From Blautia sp. (GTDB taxonomy: Bacteria > Bacillota > Clostridia > Lachnospirales > Lachnospiraceae): 64,000 nt of DNA. Each line of letters begins with the position of its first letter. Position 1 is the stretch's first letter. The position numbers and the translations under genes are program-made. The stretch is taken from NCBI GenBank assembly GCA_022769545.1, contig JALEJS010000005.1, positions 29,287 to 93,286 on the forward strand. Reading direction: 5' to 3'. The notes below the pieces were generated by a model, which did not search any database, had not been told where the DNA came from, and saw only the letters and a program-made list of their open reading frames with translations. Shown in pieces: positions 51,925 through 60,385 of this stretch.

Positions 51925-52182
51925 ATGTATTCAAAAGAATGTCTGGAGATTTTTCTGGAAAAACAGGGGCAGCTGTTTGATGAGCCTGTGGCGGAGAACC
52001 TTGAGGAGGCAGAAGAATTTCTGGAGGACTGCATGGCAGTTGTAGTGGATTCACTGAAGGAGGTACGGAATTACCTGGAAGAGATCGGCGCGGATACCCG
52101 GGGAATGTCCCTGAAGGAGCTGGAGCAGGCCAGCGAGGTCTTTGCTCTGCCAAAAGGAAAGTATCTGATCGTGGAGGGATGA
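51925..52182 (+). CDS. Small acidic hypothetical protein
   Basis: An 85-residue, predicted mainly helical protein rich in Glu and Leu (LEIFLEKQGQLF, NLEEAEEFLEDCMAVVV, SLKELEQASEVFALPKG). GGGGGA lies 7 bases before the ATG at 51925, so it is probably translated as the third gene of the maf operon. I do not recognise its family with confidence; no membrane segment or cofactor motif is visible. Confidence 0.65.
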   Translation: MYSKECLEIFLEKQGQLFDEPVAENLEEAEEFLEDCMAVVVDSLKEVRNYLEEIGADTRGMSLKELEQASEVFALPKGKYLIVEG

Positions 52183-52196
52183 AGGAAAAACCGAGA

Positions 52197-52226
52197 TTAC
52201 ATATAAATAACATCGTTTGCTAGAAT
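52197..52226 (+). promoter_or_regulatory. Promoter of the surface-protein gene
   Basis: TTACAT (52197-52202), 18-bp spacer, TAGAAT (52221-52226) with extended TGC. Confidence 0.55.
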
Positions 52227-52263
52227 AGGATGTAGTAAGATTGGTTATAAAGGAGGACATAAA

Positions 52264-55077
52264 ATGAGAAAGAGGAGAATATTATCGGCAATTCTGTCGG
52301 TTCTGCTGATTCTTTGTATGCTTCCTGCAGCAGTATTTGCAGAAGGAGCAGGACAGCCTCTGGACGGGAAGCTCCGGCTGAATGTGCCGGCATCATCAGG
52401 TGCTGTGTTGCGGGCGGATTATGAAAAGGTCACACCGGAAGGCATGACAGATGACTGCTTTACATTCCAGTGGTACCGAAAAGACGGACAGGAGCAGACG
52501 GAACTGGGAACAGACAGCTCCTATACGGTGAGCGATCAGGATCTTGGATATCAGATCGTGCTGGTCGTTACCGGTATGGAAGAATTTGGCATCAGCGGTA
52601 CGCTGACGGCGGTTTCCAATCCGGTGACTGCTTCCGCCCAGGAGGCAGAGGCGCTGCTGCAGGCACAGCCGGATCAGTATGATGTGGCATACACGGCACC
52701 GGATAATGCGCAGCTGCCTGCCGACGGGGAAATACCTTCCGACGAAGAAGTATATTATGGAGATATCTATTCGGATGACGGAGAATATTACGGCGGCGAA
52801 ATAGTGGTCGATGGAGACGAAAGCATCGGCGGTGAAGAGAGCGGTGAGTATTATTCCGGTGATGAAATGCTTTTCGGCGAAGAGAGCATGGACGAAGAAA
52901 CCGGATATGAAGAAGATCTTTCCGGGGAAGGACAGATTTCCGGAGGCGAAGAAATGTGGCCGGAAGAATCGGCTGTTTTCCCGGAGGAGGAAATGGAATC
53001 TCAGGATGAAAACTGGGATCTCGGTTCAGAGAATCAGCCGGAGTCAGAAGGGTCTGAGAACAGTGAGATCTGGAATGAGACCGAAGAGGTTGTATGGACA
53101 CAGCTGGAACAGGATGATCCGGAGGGAGACCAGAAGCTTCTGGATGAGGCAGCCGGATTGGAAGTGCCGGAACCGGAAGCAGATCCGGAGCCGGAAGAAG
53201 AGACAGGACCGGTACTGACTGTTCAGACAGACCGGGAGGATCATGTGCTGGATTTTGGGGTGGTATCCGCTTCCGACATCGCAGGTACTCCCATGCAGTA
53301 TGCAAAGATAACAAACAATGGTTCTGAGACGCTCTATTTCTCCGAGATCCATCCGGAGCATTTTATGGCAGATGACATATCCGCTCTGGAGCCGGGGCAG
53401 ACGGAAGAGGTGTTTGTTCAGCCAAGAGAAGGTCTGGAGCCGGGAACCTATACCGATACAATTGTCTATACGGCAGATAACGGGGAAACCGCACAGTTTC
53501 AGGCACAGGTTGAGATACAGTCAGGTACCCTGAGTGGAGATGAACCGGTTGAAGTGTCGGTGGAGCCGGCATCCTATGACTTCCCGACGGTTCTGGAAAA
53601 TGAGGATGGCACCTATACGATACCGGATGCTGCTGTATTTCAGCTGACAGCCACAGGAGAAATTGATTTTACCTCTCTGGAGGTAGTCGGAGCGGAAAAT
53701 TCCGTGTTTACAGCCAGCGCAGTGTCTGAGACCGGAAGCTTTACGATTCAGCCGGATTCGCTGACCGAAGCGGACTATGAAGAAGATATTACGGAAACCT
53801 TTACGGTTATAAATACCGATATGGAGACACCGCCGACAGTGACGGTCAGCTTCCGTGTGGATTGCCGCAGCCCGCTGATCTCCGTGATCGATCCGGAATC
53901 TGCGGCTCTGGATTTCGGCACGCTCACCGTGGGTTACACTGCACCGTCGGAAGAAGTTGTTGTGAAAAATACAGGAAATGTTCCGGTTACGCTGACAGCG
54001 GACGGATCTGATTCCTTTGAGGTTATCCTGCCGGATGATTTCGAACTGGATCCGGAAGAAGAGGCTATCGTGGAAATCTGGCTGAAAGAAGGACTTCCGG
54101 TGACGGAGACCGTCACAGAGAATGTGAAAATCGGAACAGAGGATGACACCGCCGGTGTTGAAGTTGCCTGCTCCTATGCGGTAGAAGCGGCAGCGACACC
54201 GACACCTATGGTCACACCGGTTCCGACGGCTACACCGGCTCCCACAGCGACACCGGTTCCGGAGGCGGAAAAGCTTCTGAAGGTTTATTCTGCCGGTGAG
54301 ATTACCGGGCTTCCAAACGGAACGGACAAATCGGTGACCGGGCTGACACTTCCGTCAAAGGTTGCCATCGAGACGACAAAAGGAAGAAAGACGGCAGCTG
54401 TGACATGGGATGTGGCAGCAAGTGCCTACAATCCGGCTTCTGTGTCATCACAGACCTTTGTGGTAAACGGATGGATCACCCTGCCGGATGGTGTGCAGCA
54501 GAATAATGTGTCTCTTGCCACCTCGGCGAAGGTCACGGTAAACGCTTACTCACCGTACCGGCCGGCGGATGCGGATACCTATCTTACCGGAATCAGCAGC
54601 AGTGCATACTATACAACCGACAGTGAGATTTTTTTCCAGGCTGTCGGCGGCGGAATGAATCGCGATGCTGTGGCCCGAGAAGGCGATATCCAGTATGTTC
54701 CTTCCGGATGGAAAGTTCTGGACACCAGACCGTTTATGGATACAACTTATAAATCAACCTTCCGGATCAAACAGGCCGGTGATTATACATTGACGGTTAC
54801 TTTTGATGAAAAAACATACAGTGCCAATGGACAGTGGGTCAAGACCGGAAAACAGATTTCCAGATCTGTGAACTTCCATGTGGCACAGGGGCAGACTGTG
54901 ACAGCTACGCCCAATCCAAGTGTGACAGGTACCGAATCAGCAAATAAGAATGCCACAACTCAAAAGAGCGCCGTACAGACAGGAGATGATACGAACATTC
55001 TTCCGTTTGTGGTGATTTTGATCCTGGCGATTCTCTGTATTGCGGGGATTCTGGTTTACCGGAATAAGAAAAAATAA
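52264..55077 (+). CDS. Large cell-surface protein with acidic stalk, ASH-like domains and C-terminal anchor
   Basis: A 937-residue exported protein. Signal peptide 1-26 (ending AVFAEG); an Ig-like region to about 120; a very acidic Glu/Gly/Tyr-rich stretch about 150-310; two or three beta-sandwich domains opening with (V/A)LDFG(V/T)(V/L) and containing KITNNGSETL or VKNTGNVPV, typical of choice-of-anchor D/ASH domains (about 320-640); a Pro-Thr linker (TPTPMVTPVPTATPAPT); a Big_4-like Ig domain; and a C-terminal helix followed by RNKKK. The segment before the helix, AVQTGDDTN, resembles a sortase signal with the proline lost. Role unknown, perhaps adhesion. Confidence 0.8.
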   Translation: MRKRRILSAILSVLLILCMLPAAVFAEGAGQPLDGKLRLNVPASSGAVLRADYEKVTPEGMTDDCFTFQWYRKDGQEQTELGTDSSYTVSDQDLGYQIVLVVTGMEEFGISGTLTAVSNPVTASAQEAEALLQAQPDQYDVAYTAPDNAQLPADGEIPSDEEVYYGDIYSDDGEYYGGEIVVDGDESIGGEESGEYYSGDEMLFGEESMDEETGYEEDLSGEGQISGGEEMWPEESAVFPEEEMESQDENWDLGSENQPESEGSENSEIWNETEEVVWTQLEQDDPEGDQKLLDEAAGLEVPEPEADPEPEEETGPVLTVQTDREDHVLDFGVVSASDIAGTPMQYAKITNNGSETLYFSEIHPEHFMADDISALEPGQTEEVFVQPREGLEPGTYTDTIVYTADNGETAQFQAQVEIQSGTLSGDEPVEVSVEPASYDFPTVLENEDGTYTIPDAAVFQLTATGEIDFTSLEVVGAENSVFTASAVSETGSFTIQPDSLTEADYEEDITETFTVINTDMETPPTVTVSFRVDCRSPLISVIDPESAALDFGTLTVGYTAPSEEVVVKNTGNVPVTLTADGSDSFEVILPDDFELDPEEEAIVEIWLKEGLPVTETVTENVKIGTEDDTAGVEVACSYAVEAAATPTPMVTPVPTATPAPTATPVPEAEKLLKVYSAGEITGLPNGTDKSVTGLTLPSKVAIETTKGRKTAAVTWDVAASAYNPASVSSQTFVVNGWITLPDGVQQNNVSLATSAKVTVNAYSPYRPADADTYLTGISSSAYYTTDSEIFFQAVGGGMNRDAVAREGDIQYVPSGWKVLDTRPFMDTTYKSTFRIKQAGDYTLTVTFDEKTYSANGQWVKTGKQISRSVNFHVAQGQTVTATPNPSVTGTESANKNATTQKSAVQTGDDTNILPFVVILILAILCIAGILVYRNKKK

Positions 55078-55087
55078 ATGTTAAAAA

Positions 55088-55130
55088 GCAAACGAAAGGC
55101 CTGCAGGTATCTGCGGGTCTTTTGTTTGCG
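55088..55130 (+). terminator. Hairpin after the surface-protein gene
   Basis: GCAAACGAAAGGCCTGCAG pairs with CTGCGGGTCTTTTGTTTGC around GTAT. The stem is strong but no U-tract follows, so termination would be imperfect or factor-assisted. Confidence 0.5.
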
Positions 55131-55173
55131 GGAAGAGGACGCAAGTGTAATAATTCAAAAACAAACCAATTTG

Positions 55174-55200
55174 TTAGCACTCAATTAAAACGAGTGCTAA
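55174..55200. promoter_or_regulatory. CIRCE element (HrcA operator)
   Basis: TTAGCACTC-N9-GAGTGCTAA, a perfect match to the CIRCE consensus, placed 7 bases before the -35 of htpG. HrcA binding here would repress htpG outside heat shock. Confidence 0.95.
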
Positions 55201-55207
55201 ATTTTTC

Positions 55208-55236
55208 TTGACATTTCCATTTAAGAGTATTAGTAT
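55208..55236 (+). promoter_or_regulatory. Promoter of htpG
   Basis: TTGACA (55208-55213), 17-bp spacer, TAGTAT (55231-55236). The predicted leader is about 125 bases and includes a GC-rich CCGG-closed fold near 55259-55285. Confidence 0.8.
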
Positions 55237-55367
55237 ATCAATATCAGCGGTGCGAATCTAACCGGGACGAGGGGGTCCGCGCCGGAGAAATGAAAAGAAG
55301 AACAGAAAATTCAGGTATCTGCAAAAATACCGGACAGATACGAATATAAAAAAGGAGTATGATATTT

Positions 55368-57482
55368 ATGTCAGTAAAACACGGTAGCTTATCCATCAAC
55401 AGTGAAAATATTTTCCCGATTATCAAAAAATGGCTGTATTCCGACCATGACATTTTTGTGAGAGAAATGGTTTCCAACGGCTGCGACGCGATCACCAAGC
55501 TTCGCAAGCTGGAGGTAATGGGAGAATATTCCTTCCCCGATGACTACAAGGCAAAGATCGATGTCATTGTAAATCCGGAAGAAAAGACACTGAAATTCAT
55601 CGATACCGGTATCGGTATGACAGCAGATGAGGTAGAAGAATATATTACACAGATCGCCTTTTCCGGTGCGACAGAATTTCTGGAGAAATACAAAGACAAA
55701 ACGACAGACGATCAGATGATCGGTCATTTCGGTCTGGGCTTTTACTCTGCATTCATGGTAGCTGACGAAGTGCATATCGACACTCTGTCCTACAAGGAAG
55801 GTGCTGTTCCGGTTCACTGGACCTGTGACGGCGGTACAGAATATGAACTGCAGGAAGGAAACAAGGATTCTGTCGGAACAGAGATCACTCTTTTCCTGAA
55901 CGAGGAGAGTCTGGAATTTGCCAACGAGTACCGTATGCGCGAAGTAATCGAGAAATATTGTTCCTTCATGCCGGTAAACATTTATCTTTCCAAGGCAAAT
56001 GCAGAACAGCAGTATGAGACCATCGATGAGGCAGACTTAAAAGAGGATGATGTTGTGGTAGAACACATCCATGAGGATGCCAAAACCGAAGAAAAAGAAA
56101 ACGAAAACGGAGAAAAGGAGATCGTTGAGGTATCTCCGGCAAGAGACCGCGTCAAGATCAACAAACGTCCGGTATCCTTAAGCAATCCGAATCCGCTTTG
56201 GATGAAGCATCCCAATGACTGCACCGAAGAGGAATACAAAGAGTTTTACCGCAAGGTATTCATGGATTATAAAGAGCCGCTGTTCTGGATCCATCTGAAC
56301 ATGGACTATCCGTTCAACCTGAAAGGAATTCTCTACTTCCCGAAGATCAATACCGAGTATGATTCCATTGAAGGAACGATCAAGCTGTACAACAATCAGG
56401 TGTTTATCGCAGACAATATCAAGGAAGTGATTCCGGAATTCTTAATGCTGCTGAAAGGTGTCATCGACTGTCCGGATCTTCCGCTGAACGTTTCCCGTTC
56501 CGCACTTCAGAATGACGGATTTGTACAGAAGATCTCCGAATATATCACAAAGAAGGTTGCGGATAAGCTCGTCGGAATGTGCAAGACAGACCGTGAGTCC
56601 TATGAGAAATACTGGGACGATATCAGCCCGTTCATCAAATTCGGCTGCATCAAAGAGGCAAAATTTGCAGACAAGATGCATGATTACATCCTTTTCAAGA
56701 ACCTGGATGGAAAATATCTCACTCTGAAAGACTGCATCGAGGAGAATAAGAAAGAAACTCCGGAAAGCGAAGCAGAGAACACAGAAGAAACTGCAGCTGA
56801 GAATACAGCAGAAAATGCGGCAGAAAGCACGGAAGGCAGTGCGTCCGATGCAGAAGACAGCAAAGATGACGAGGAGAAAGAACCGGAGAAGACGGTGATC
56901 TTCTATGTGACAGACGAGGTACAGCAGAGCCAGTATATCAATCTGTTTAAGGAAGCCGGAAAAGATGCAGTGATTCTGAAGCACAACATTGATTCTCCGT
57001 TTATCTCACATCTGGAACAGAGAGATCAGAATGTACAGTTTAAGAGAATTGATGCAGATCTGACTGAAGAGCTTCGTTCCGATGAAAAAGCCGACGAAGA
57101 AATGACTGGAAAGCTGACAGATGTTTTCCGCAAGAGCCTGAACAAAGAAAAACTGGAGGTTCGCGTGGAAAATCTGAAGAATGACGGTGTCGCAGCGATG
57201 ATTACACTCTCTGAGGAAAGCCGCCGTATGCAGGATATGATGAAGATGTATAACATGTACGGAATGGATCCGTCCATGTTCGGCGGCGAGGAGACGCTGG
57301 TGCTGAACGCTGCACATCCGCTTGTAAAATACGTTGCGGAAAATGTGGAAAGCGATAAGACACCGGTGATCTGTGAACAGCTGTATGATCTGGCCATGAT
57401 GAGCCACAAGCAGCTTTCGCCGGATGAAATGACAAAATTCATCCGCAGAAGCAATGAAATTCTTATGATGCTGACAAAATAA
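55368..57482 (+). CDS. htpG: Molecular chaperone HtpG (Hsp90)
   Basis: A 704-residue ATP-dependent chaperone. GHKL ATPase motifs: REMVSNGCDAITKL, DTGIGMTADEV, GHFGLGFYSAFMV; middle-domain PLNVSRSALQND and the C-terminal dimerisation region (EETLVLNAAHPLVKYV) follow. Usual HtpG is about 620-640 residues; the excess is mainly an acidic Glu/Asn/Ala insertion near residues 465-510 and a Glu/Lys-rich charged loop near 235-255. AAAGGAG lies 10 bases before ATG 55368. A perfect CIRCE and consensus promoter lie upstream. Confidence 0.95.
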   Translation: MSVKHGSLSINSENIFPIIKKWLYSDHDIFVREMVSNGCDAITKLRKLEVMGEYSFPDDYKAKIDVIVNPEEKTLKFIDTGIGMTADEVEEYITQIAFSGATEFLEKYKDKTTDDQMIGHFGLGFYSAFMVADEVHIDTLSYKEGAVPVHWTCDGGTEYELQEGNKDSVGTEITLFLNEESLEFANEYRMREVIEKYCSFMPVNIYLSKANAEQQYETIDEADLKEDDVVVEHIHEDAKTEEKENENGEKEIVEVSPARDRVKINKRPVSLSNPNPLWMKHPNDCTEEEYKEFYRKVFMDYKEPLFWIHLNMDYPFNLKGILYFPKINTEYDSIEGTIKLYNNQVFIADNIKEVIPEFLMLLKGVIDCPDLPLNVSRSALQNDGFVQKISEYITKKVADKLVGMCKTDRESYEKYWDDISPFIKFGCIKEAKFADKMHDYILFKNLDGKYLTLKDCIEENKKETPESEAENTEETAAENTAENAAESTEGSASDAEDSKDDEEKEPEKTVIFYVTDEVQQSQYINLFKEAGKDAVILKHNIDSPFISHLEQRDQNVQFKRIDADLTEELRSDEKADEEMTGKLTDVFRKSLNKEKLEVRVENLKNDGVAAMITLSEESRRMQDMMKMYNMYGMDPSMFGGEETLVLNAAHPLVKYVAENVESDKTPVICEQLYDLAMMSHKQLSPDEMTKFIRRSNEILMMLTK

Positions 57483-57495
57483 ATAAAGTTAGAAC

Positions 57496-57535
57496 AAAAA
57501 GGCCGTTTCCGTGAGCACAGGAAGCGACCTTTTTT
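57496..57535 (+). terminator. Terminator after htpG
   Basis: AAAAAGG-CG-TTCC pairs with GGAA-CG-CCTTTTTT around GTGAGCACA. Confidence 0.8.
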
Positions 57536-57570
57536 CTTGACAAGGAACAGGCGGATTCCTATCCTGTTTG

Positions 57571-57650
57571 TAACTGATTTTGAGGGAGCGGGAAATACCG
57601 TTTTTTTTCATAACGGATTTTGATGCAGCGAGGAATGTAGATTTTTGCCC
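57571..57650. repeat. Two 40-bp imperfect direct repeats
   Basis: TAACTGATTTTGAGGGAGCG (57571) and TAACGGATTTTGATGCAGCG (57611) start 40 bases apart and continue with similarity (GGAA-T, then T-rich). The rest of 57536-57769 holds no gene that I can see. Confidence 0.5.
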
Positions 57651-57769
57651 AGAAGTGACGAGCTTTTGTGTCCGGTGTTATCTTTTTGTCTCTTTTTGTG
57701 AATTCCGGGAAAAAAATTGGAAAATGTCGTATGATAGATAAATAAAATGTATTTTTTCGGGAGGAAAAG

Positions 57770-58096
57770 ATGATGAGAAAAGTTTATGGACTTATTCGCA
57801 GGATGGGAGCAACTTCAAAATATAAAGGATACTACTTTGTGGCAGAAGCAGTGCGGATCACCATGGAATTTCAGGAACAGCCCCTGAAAATCACAAAAGA
57901 TATTTATCCGAATCTGGCAAAGAAATTCAAATCAACACCCACCAATGTGGAACATGATATTCGCACAGTCGTCAATGTCTGCTGGACAAATCACAAAGAA
58001 GTAATGGAAGAAATCGCAGGATATCCACTGACCTACAAGCCGACCAACAGTGAATTCCTGGATATGATTGTCTATTATCTGATTACGAATCCGTAG
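57770..58096 (+). CDS. Stand-alone Spo0A C-terminal DNA-binding-domain protein
   Basis: A 108-residue protein that corresponds to the Spo0A effector domain alone: IRRMGATSKYKGYYFVAEAV, then ITKDIYPNLAKKF and TPTNVEHDIRTVVNVCW, which is the recognition-helix region. No receiver domain is present, so activity cannot be controlled by phosphorylation; it may bind 0A-like boxes constitutively or compete with Spo0A. GGGAGG lies 6 bases before the ATG. TGTCGTA at 57725-57731, one base from the 0A-box core TGTCGAA, overlaps a TATGAT hexamer in the leader. Confidence 0.85.
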   Translation: MMRKVYGLIRRMGATSKYKGYYFVAEAVRITMEFQEQPLKITKDIYPNLAKKFKSTPTNVEHDIRTVVNVCWTNHKEVMEEIAGYPLTYKPTNSEFLDMIVYYLITNP

Positions 58097-58188
58097 GACC
58101 GGTCGGCGTGCACATAATAGGACAGATCAATAGAAGAAAAAAGATCAGAGTTCGGAACAATGCGAAGATGAAAATACAGATGAAAGGG

Positions 58189-58695
58189 CTAATCGCAGAG
58201 CCGGAATGGAATCTGATTCTGACGGAAAAACTGCAGTACCCAGTCATCCCAGAGCAGATCGGCCTGCCTGCCGGGGAAGAATGTTTTCAGGGAAGTTCCC
58301 GTAGTACAGAGCAGTGTCCTGTTCCGGAACTGGATGTTCAGATAGAATCCCTGAATCTGCTCCGCACAAAGCGGAAAATCCGGGACAGAGACCAGTGCTG
58401 CAATCTGATCTGCCGGAAGCTGAAAAACAATGCGAAAGCCCAGAGGAGTGTGTTTCCCGCGGACAATGGAGCAGCACAGACTGCGAAGCTCCTTCCAGTA
58501 GGAAAAACCGCGTCCGGACTGCGTCAGCAGCTCCTGCTCAGCGGTATCAAAATAATCCGTGCGGAGACGGCCATCGATGGAGAAGGTGTTAAAGGTGGTG
58601 ATCGTTGCCTCTGTCAGAAAAAAACGGTCAAAAACCTCTCCGAGAAATAGTTTATTTGTAAAATCTTTAATATCGCCGATATTCAATGCAAGCAT
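58189..58695 (-). CDS. DUF5721 family protein
   Basis: A 168-residue protein starting MLALNIGDIKDFTNKLFLG, followed by FDRFFLTEATITTFNTFSIDG, a pattern I associate with the DUF5721 family common in Lachnospiraceae. GGAGAG lies 6 bases before the ATG at 58695 on the minus strand. No membrane segment or catalytic motif is obvious. A long frame on the opposite strand is its shadow. It converges on the Spo0A_C gene and is divergent from degV. Confidence 0.75.
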   Translation of the reverse strand: MLALNIGDIKDFTNKLFLGEVFDRFFLTEATITTFNTFSIDGRLRTDYFDTAEQELLTQSGRGFSYWKELRSLCCSIVRGKHTPLGFRIVFQLPADQIAALVSVPDFPLCAEQIQGFYLNIQFRNRTLLCTTGTSLKTFFPGRQADLLWDDWVLQFFRQNQIPFRLCD

Positions 58696-58894
58696 AAGTA
58701 TCTCTCCAGTAATTGCAGACAGGTTTCGATTCAGAACCGGCCGGAGCATTTTTGCTGAGGCCGCGTGGAAATATTATAAAACAAAATAAAAAAAAATAAC
58801 AGAGTTTTTAAAAAAGTCTTTTCAAACAGATATGGTTATGATACTATTTATGTGGTATTTGAAACTACATATGATGGAAAAGAGGACGATATTA

Positions 58895-59734
58895 TTGAGT
58901 TACAAAATTGTGATAGATAGTTGCGGAGAACTTCTGGACGAATGGAAAGGAGATTCCTCGTTCGAGTCGGTGCCGCTGACATTAAATGTGGGCGGAGAAG
59001 AGATTCGGGATGATGAGACCTTTAATCAGGCGGAATTCCTCAGAAAAGTGGCAGAATGCCCGGAATGTCCGAAATCGGCCTGCCCTTCGCCGGAAACCTA
59101 CAGGAGTGCTTTTGACTGCGAGGAGGATCATGTATATTGTGTGACCCTGTCCGCAGAGCTGAGTGGTTCCTATAACAGCGCTGTGCTTGGGATGCATTTG
59201 CTTCAGGAGACACAGCCGGAGAAAAAAGTATATGTGTTTAATTCCAGATCGGCATCTGTCGGACAGACTCTGATTGCTATGAAAATACAGGAATGCGAGA
59301 AAGCAGGGCTGCCCTTTGAGGATGTTGTCGGTGTTGTGGAGAAATATATTGACAGTCAGAATACGTTTTTTGTACTTGAAAACCTGGAAACCCTTCGGAA
59401 AAACGGACGTCTGAGCAAGGTGAAGGCACTGGTTGCATCAGCACTTAAGATCAAACCTGTGATGGGTTCTACAGAGGAAGGGAATATCTGCCAGCTGGAT
59501 CAGGCCCGTGGAATGAATAAGGCGCTTGTGAAAATGGTGGATTATATCGTAGATCGAACAGCAGACAGTGAAAACAGAGTTCTTGCCATTTCACACTGTA
59601 ACAGCCCGGCGCGGGCACAGATGCTCAAAGAAGCCCTTCAGGAACGTATGCGCCTGGCGAAGATTGTGATTCTGAATACTGCCGGAGTGAGCAGCATGTA
59701 TGCAAATGACGGCGGAATTATCGTGGCAGTTTAA
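58895..59734 (+). CDS. DegV family fatty-acid-binding protein
   Basis: A 279-residue two-domain protein. DegV markers: YKIVIDSCGEL at the start, CPSPETYRSAF, VTLSAELSGSYNSAVLG, FNSRSASVGQTLIAM, and FVLENLETLRKNGRLSKVKALVASAL. Members bind fatty acids and present them to FakA for phosphorylation. The TTG at 58895 is the start, with GAGG 9 bases upstream; an ATG at 58874 would add an atypical extension. Confidence 0.9.
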   Translation: MSYKIVIDSCGELLDEWKGDSSFESVPLTLNVGGEEIRDDETFNQAEFLRKVAECPECPKSACPSPETYRSAFDCEEDHVYCVTLSAELSGSYNSAVLGMHLLQETQPEKKVYVFNSRSASVGQTLIAMKIQECEKAGLPFEDVVGVVEKYIDSQNTFFVLENLETLRKNGRLSKVKALVASALKIKPVMGSTEEGNICQLDQARGMNKALVKMVDYIVDRTADSENRVLAISHCNSPARAQMLKEALQERMRLAKIVILNTAGVSSMYANDGGIIVAV

Positions 59735-59748
59735 GATTTTGAAAGATG

Positions 59749-59770
59749 GAGCCCCGTGGACACGGGGCTC
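59749..59770 (+). terminator. Short GC-rich hairpin after degV
   Basis: GAGCCCCGT-GGAC-ACGGGGCTC, perfect; followed by GGTAAAAT rather than a T-run. Confidence 0.5.
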
Positions 59771-59940
59771 GGTAAAATCAGACAGTTCATCGGAAAAAGA
59801 TGAATCTCATTGAGAGTATCTCATATCTATAAAGCTTTTTATTATATCATATCATTTCTTATTTCAGTTGTAATCTATTTTGTTTCCCATCGATTAGTGT
59901 TCTGCGAACCCGAAGCGGATGACTCATTGAGCTTTGATAA

Positions 59941-59970
59941 TTGAATAAAGGCTTTACACTATGATATAAT
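59941..59970 (+). promoter_or_regulatory. Promoter inside the compact cassette
   Basis: TTGAAT (59941-59946), 18-bp spacer, consensus TATAAT (59965-59970) with extended TGA. Confidence 0.55.
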
Positions 59971-59997
59971 ATCACCAACGAAAGGCGGTGATAGAAA

Positions 59998-60183
59998 GTG
60001 ATTAGCGATAACATGAATCAGGAAGTAGTAAACGCTGAGATTAAACATTACACTTCTTTGTTACGAATCAAAAAAGCAAGTAATGAAGTAAATAAGCAAC
60101 TTGAAATTGAAATTGAAACCTCAAAAGCAACGCTTAAAATATTTGGGGTAGATATTTCAGAATTTGATTTTTTATTAAAGTAA
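59998..60183 (+). CDS. Small protein of unknown function in the compact cassette
   Basis: A 61-residue protein starting at GTG 59998 (AAAGGCGGTG upstream) or ATG 60013. Strongly helical and coiled-coil-like in the middle (ASNEVNKQLEIEIETSKATL). GC content is much lower than that of neighbours, suggesting acquisition. I do not recognise a family. It has its own promoter and a perfect terminator, so expression is plausible. Confidence 0.55.
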   Translation: MISDNMNQEVVNAEIKHYTSLLRIKKASNEVNKQLEIEIETSKATLKIFGVDISEFDFLLK

Positions 60184-60208
60184 CATAGCAATCAAATAAC
60201 CAATGTCT

Positions 60209-60251
60209 AAGGTGTAAAGTCTTTATTGAATTACGAGAGACTTTACACCTT
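60209..60251 (+). terminator. Terminator of the compact cassette
   Basis: AAGGTGTAAAGTCT (60209-60222) pairs perfectly with AGACTTTACACCTT (60238-60251), then T2-G. Its left arm is part of the right inverted end. Confidence 0.8.
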
Positions 60252-60269
60252 TTGATTCCAATATATGAT
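60242..60269 (+). promoter_or_regulatory. Possible promoter of the kinase/phosphatase genes
   Basis: TTTACA (60242-60247), 16-bp spacer, TATGAT (60264-60269); the -35 lies in the right arm of the preceding terminator. Confidence 0.45.
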
Positions 60270-60385
60270 AATCTTAGACTTGCGGAGGAAAGAGCAGTGT
60301 TTTTACATATTTTGGAGGTATCTCCCATGGGCTGTTGTGTTATGCTGCACGGCAGAGCAGGACTTCATGAAAGGAGTGCTGTGTG

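Larger units (their letters stand above)
59940..60231. mobile_element. Compact 0.29-kb AT-rich cassette with ~20-bp inverted ends
   Basis: ATTGAATAAAGGCTTTACAC (59940-59959) and the reverse complement of 60212-60231 agree at 18 of 20 positions. Between them are a promoter, ribosome site and a 61-codon ORF, all far more AT-rich than neighbouring genes. It resembles a MITE-sized or integrated mini-cassette; no transposase is present, and no clear target duplication is visible. Confidence 0.45.

Noticed and set aside
55088..55130. Intrinsic terminator of high confidence after the surface protein
   Set aside because: The stem is good but there is no U-tract; kept only as a lower-confidence hairpin.
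49121..57559. Shared 14-mer AACAGGCGGATTCC at 49121 and 57546
   Set aside because: A 14-base match is expected by chance in a window of this size, and flanks do not agree.
58108..58650. 180-codon plus-strand open frame
   Set aside because: Antisense to the DUF5721-type gene, which has a proper ribosome site and natural composition.
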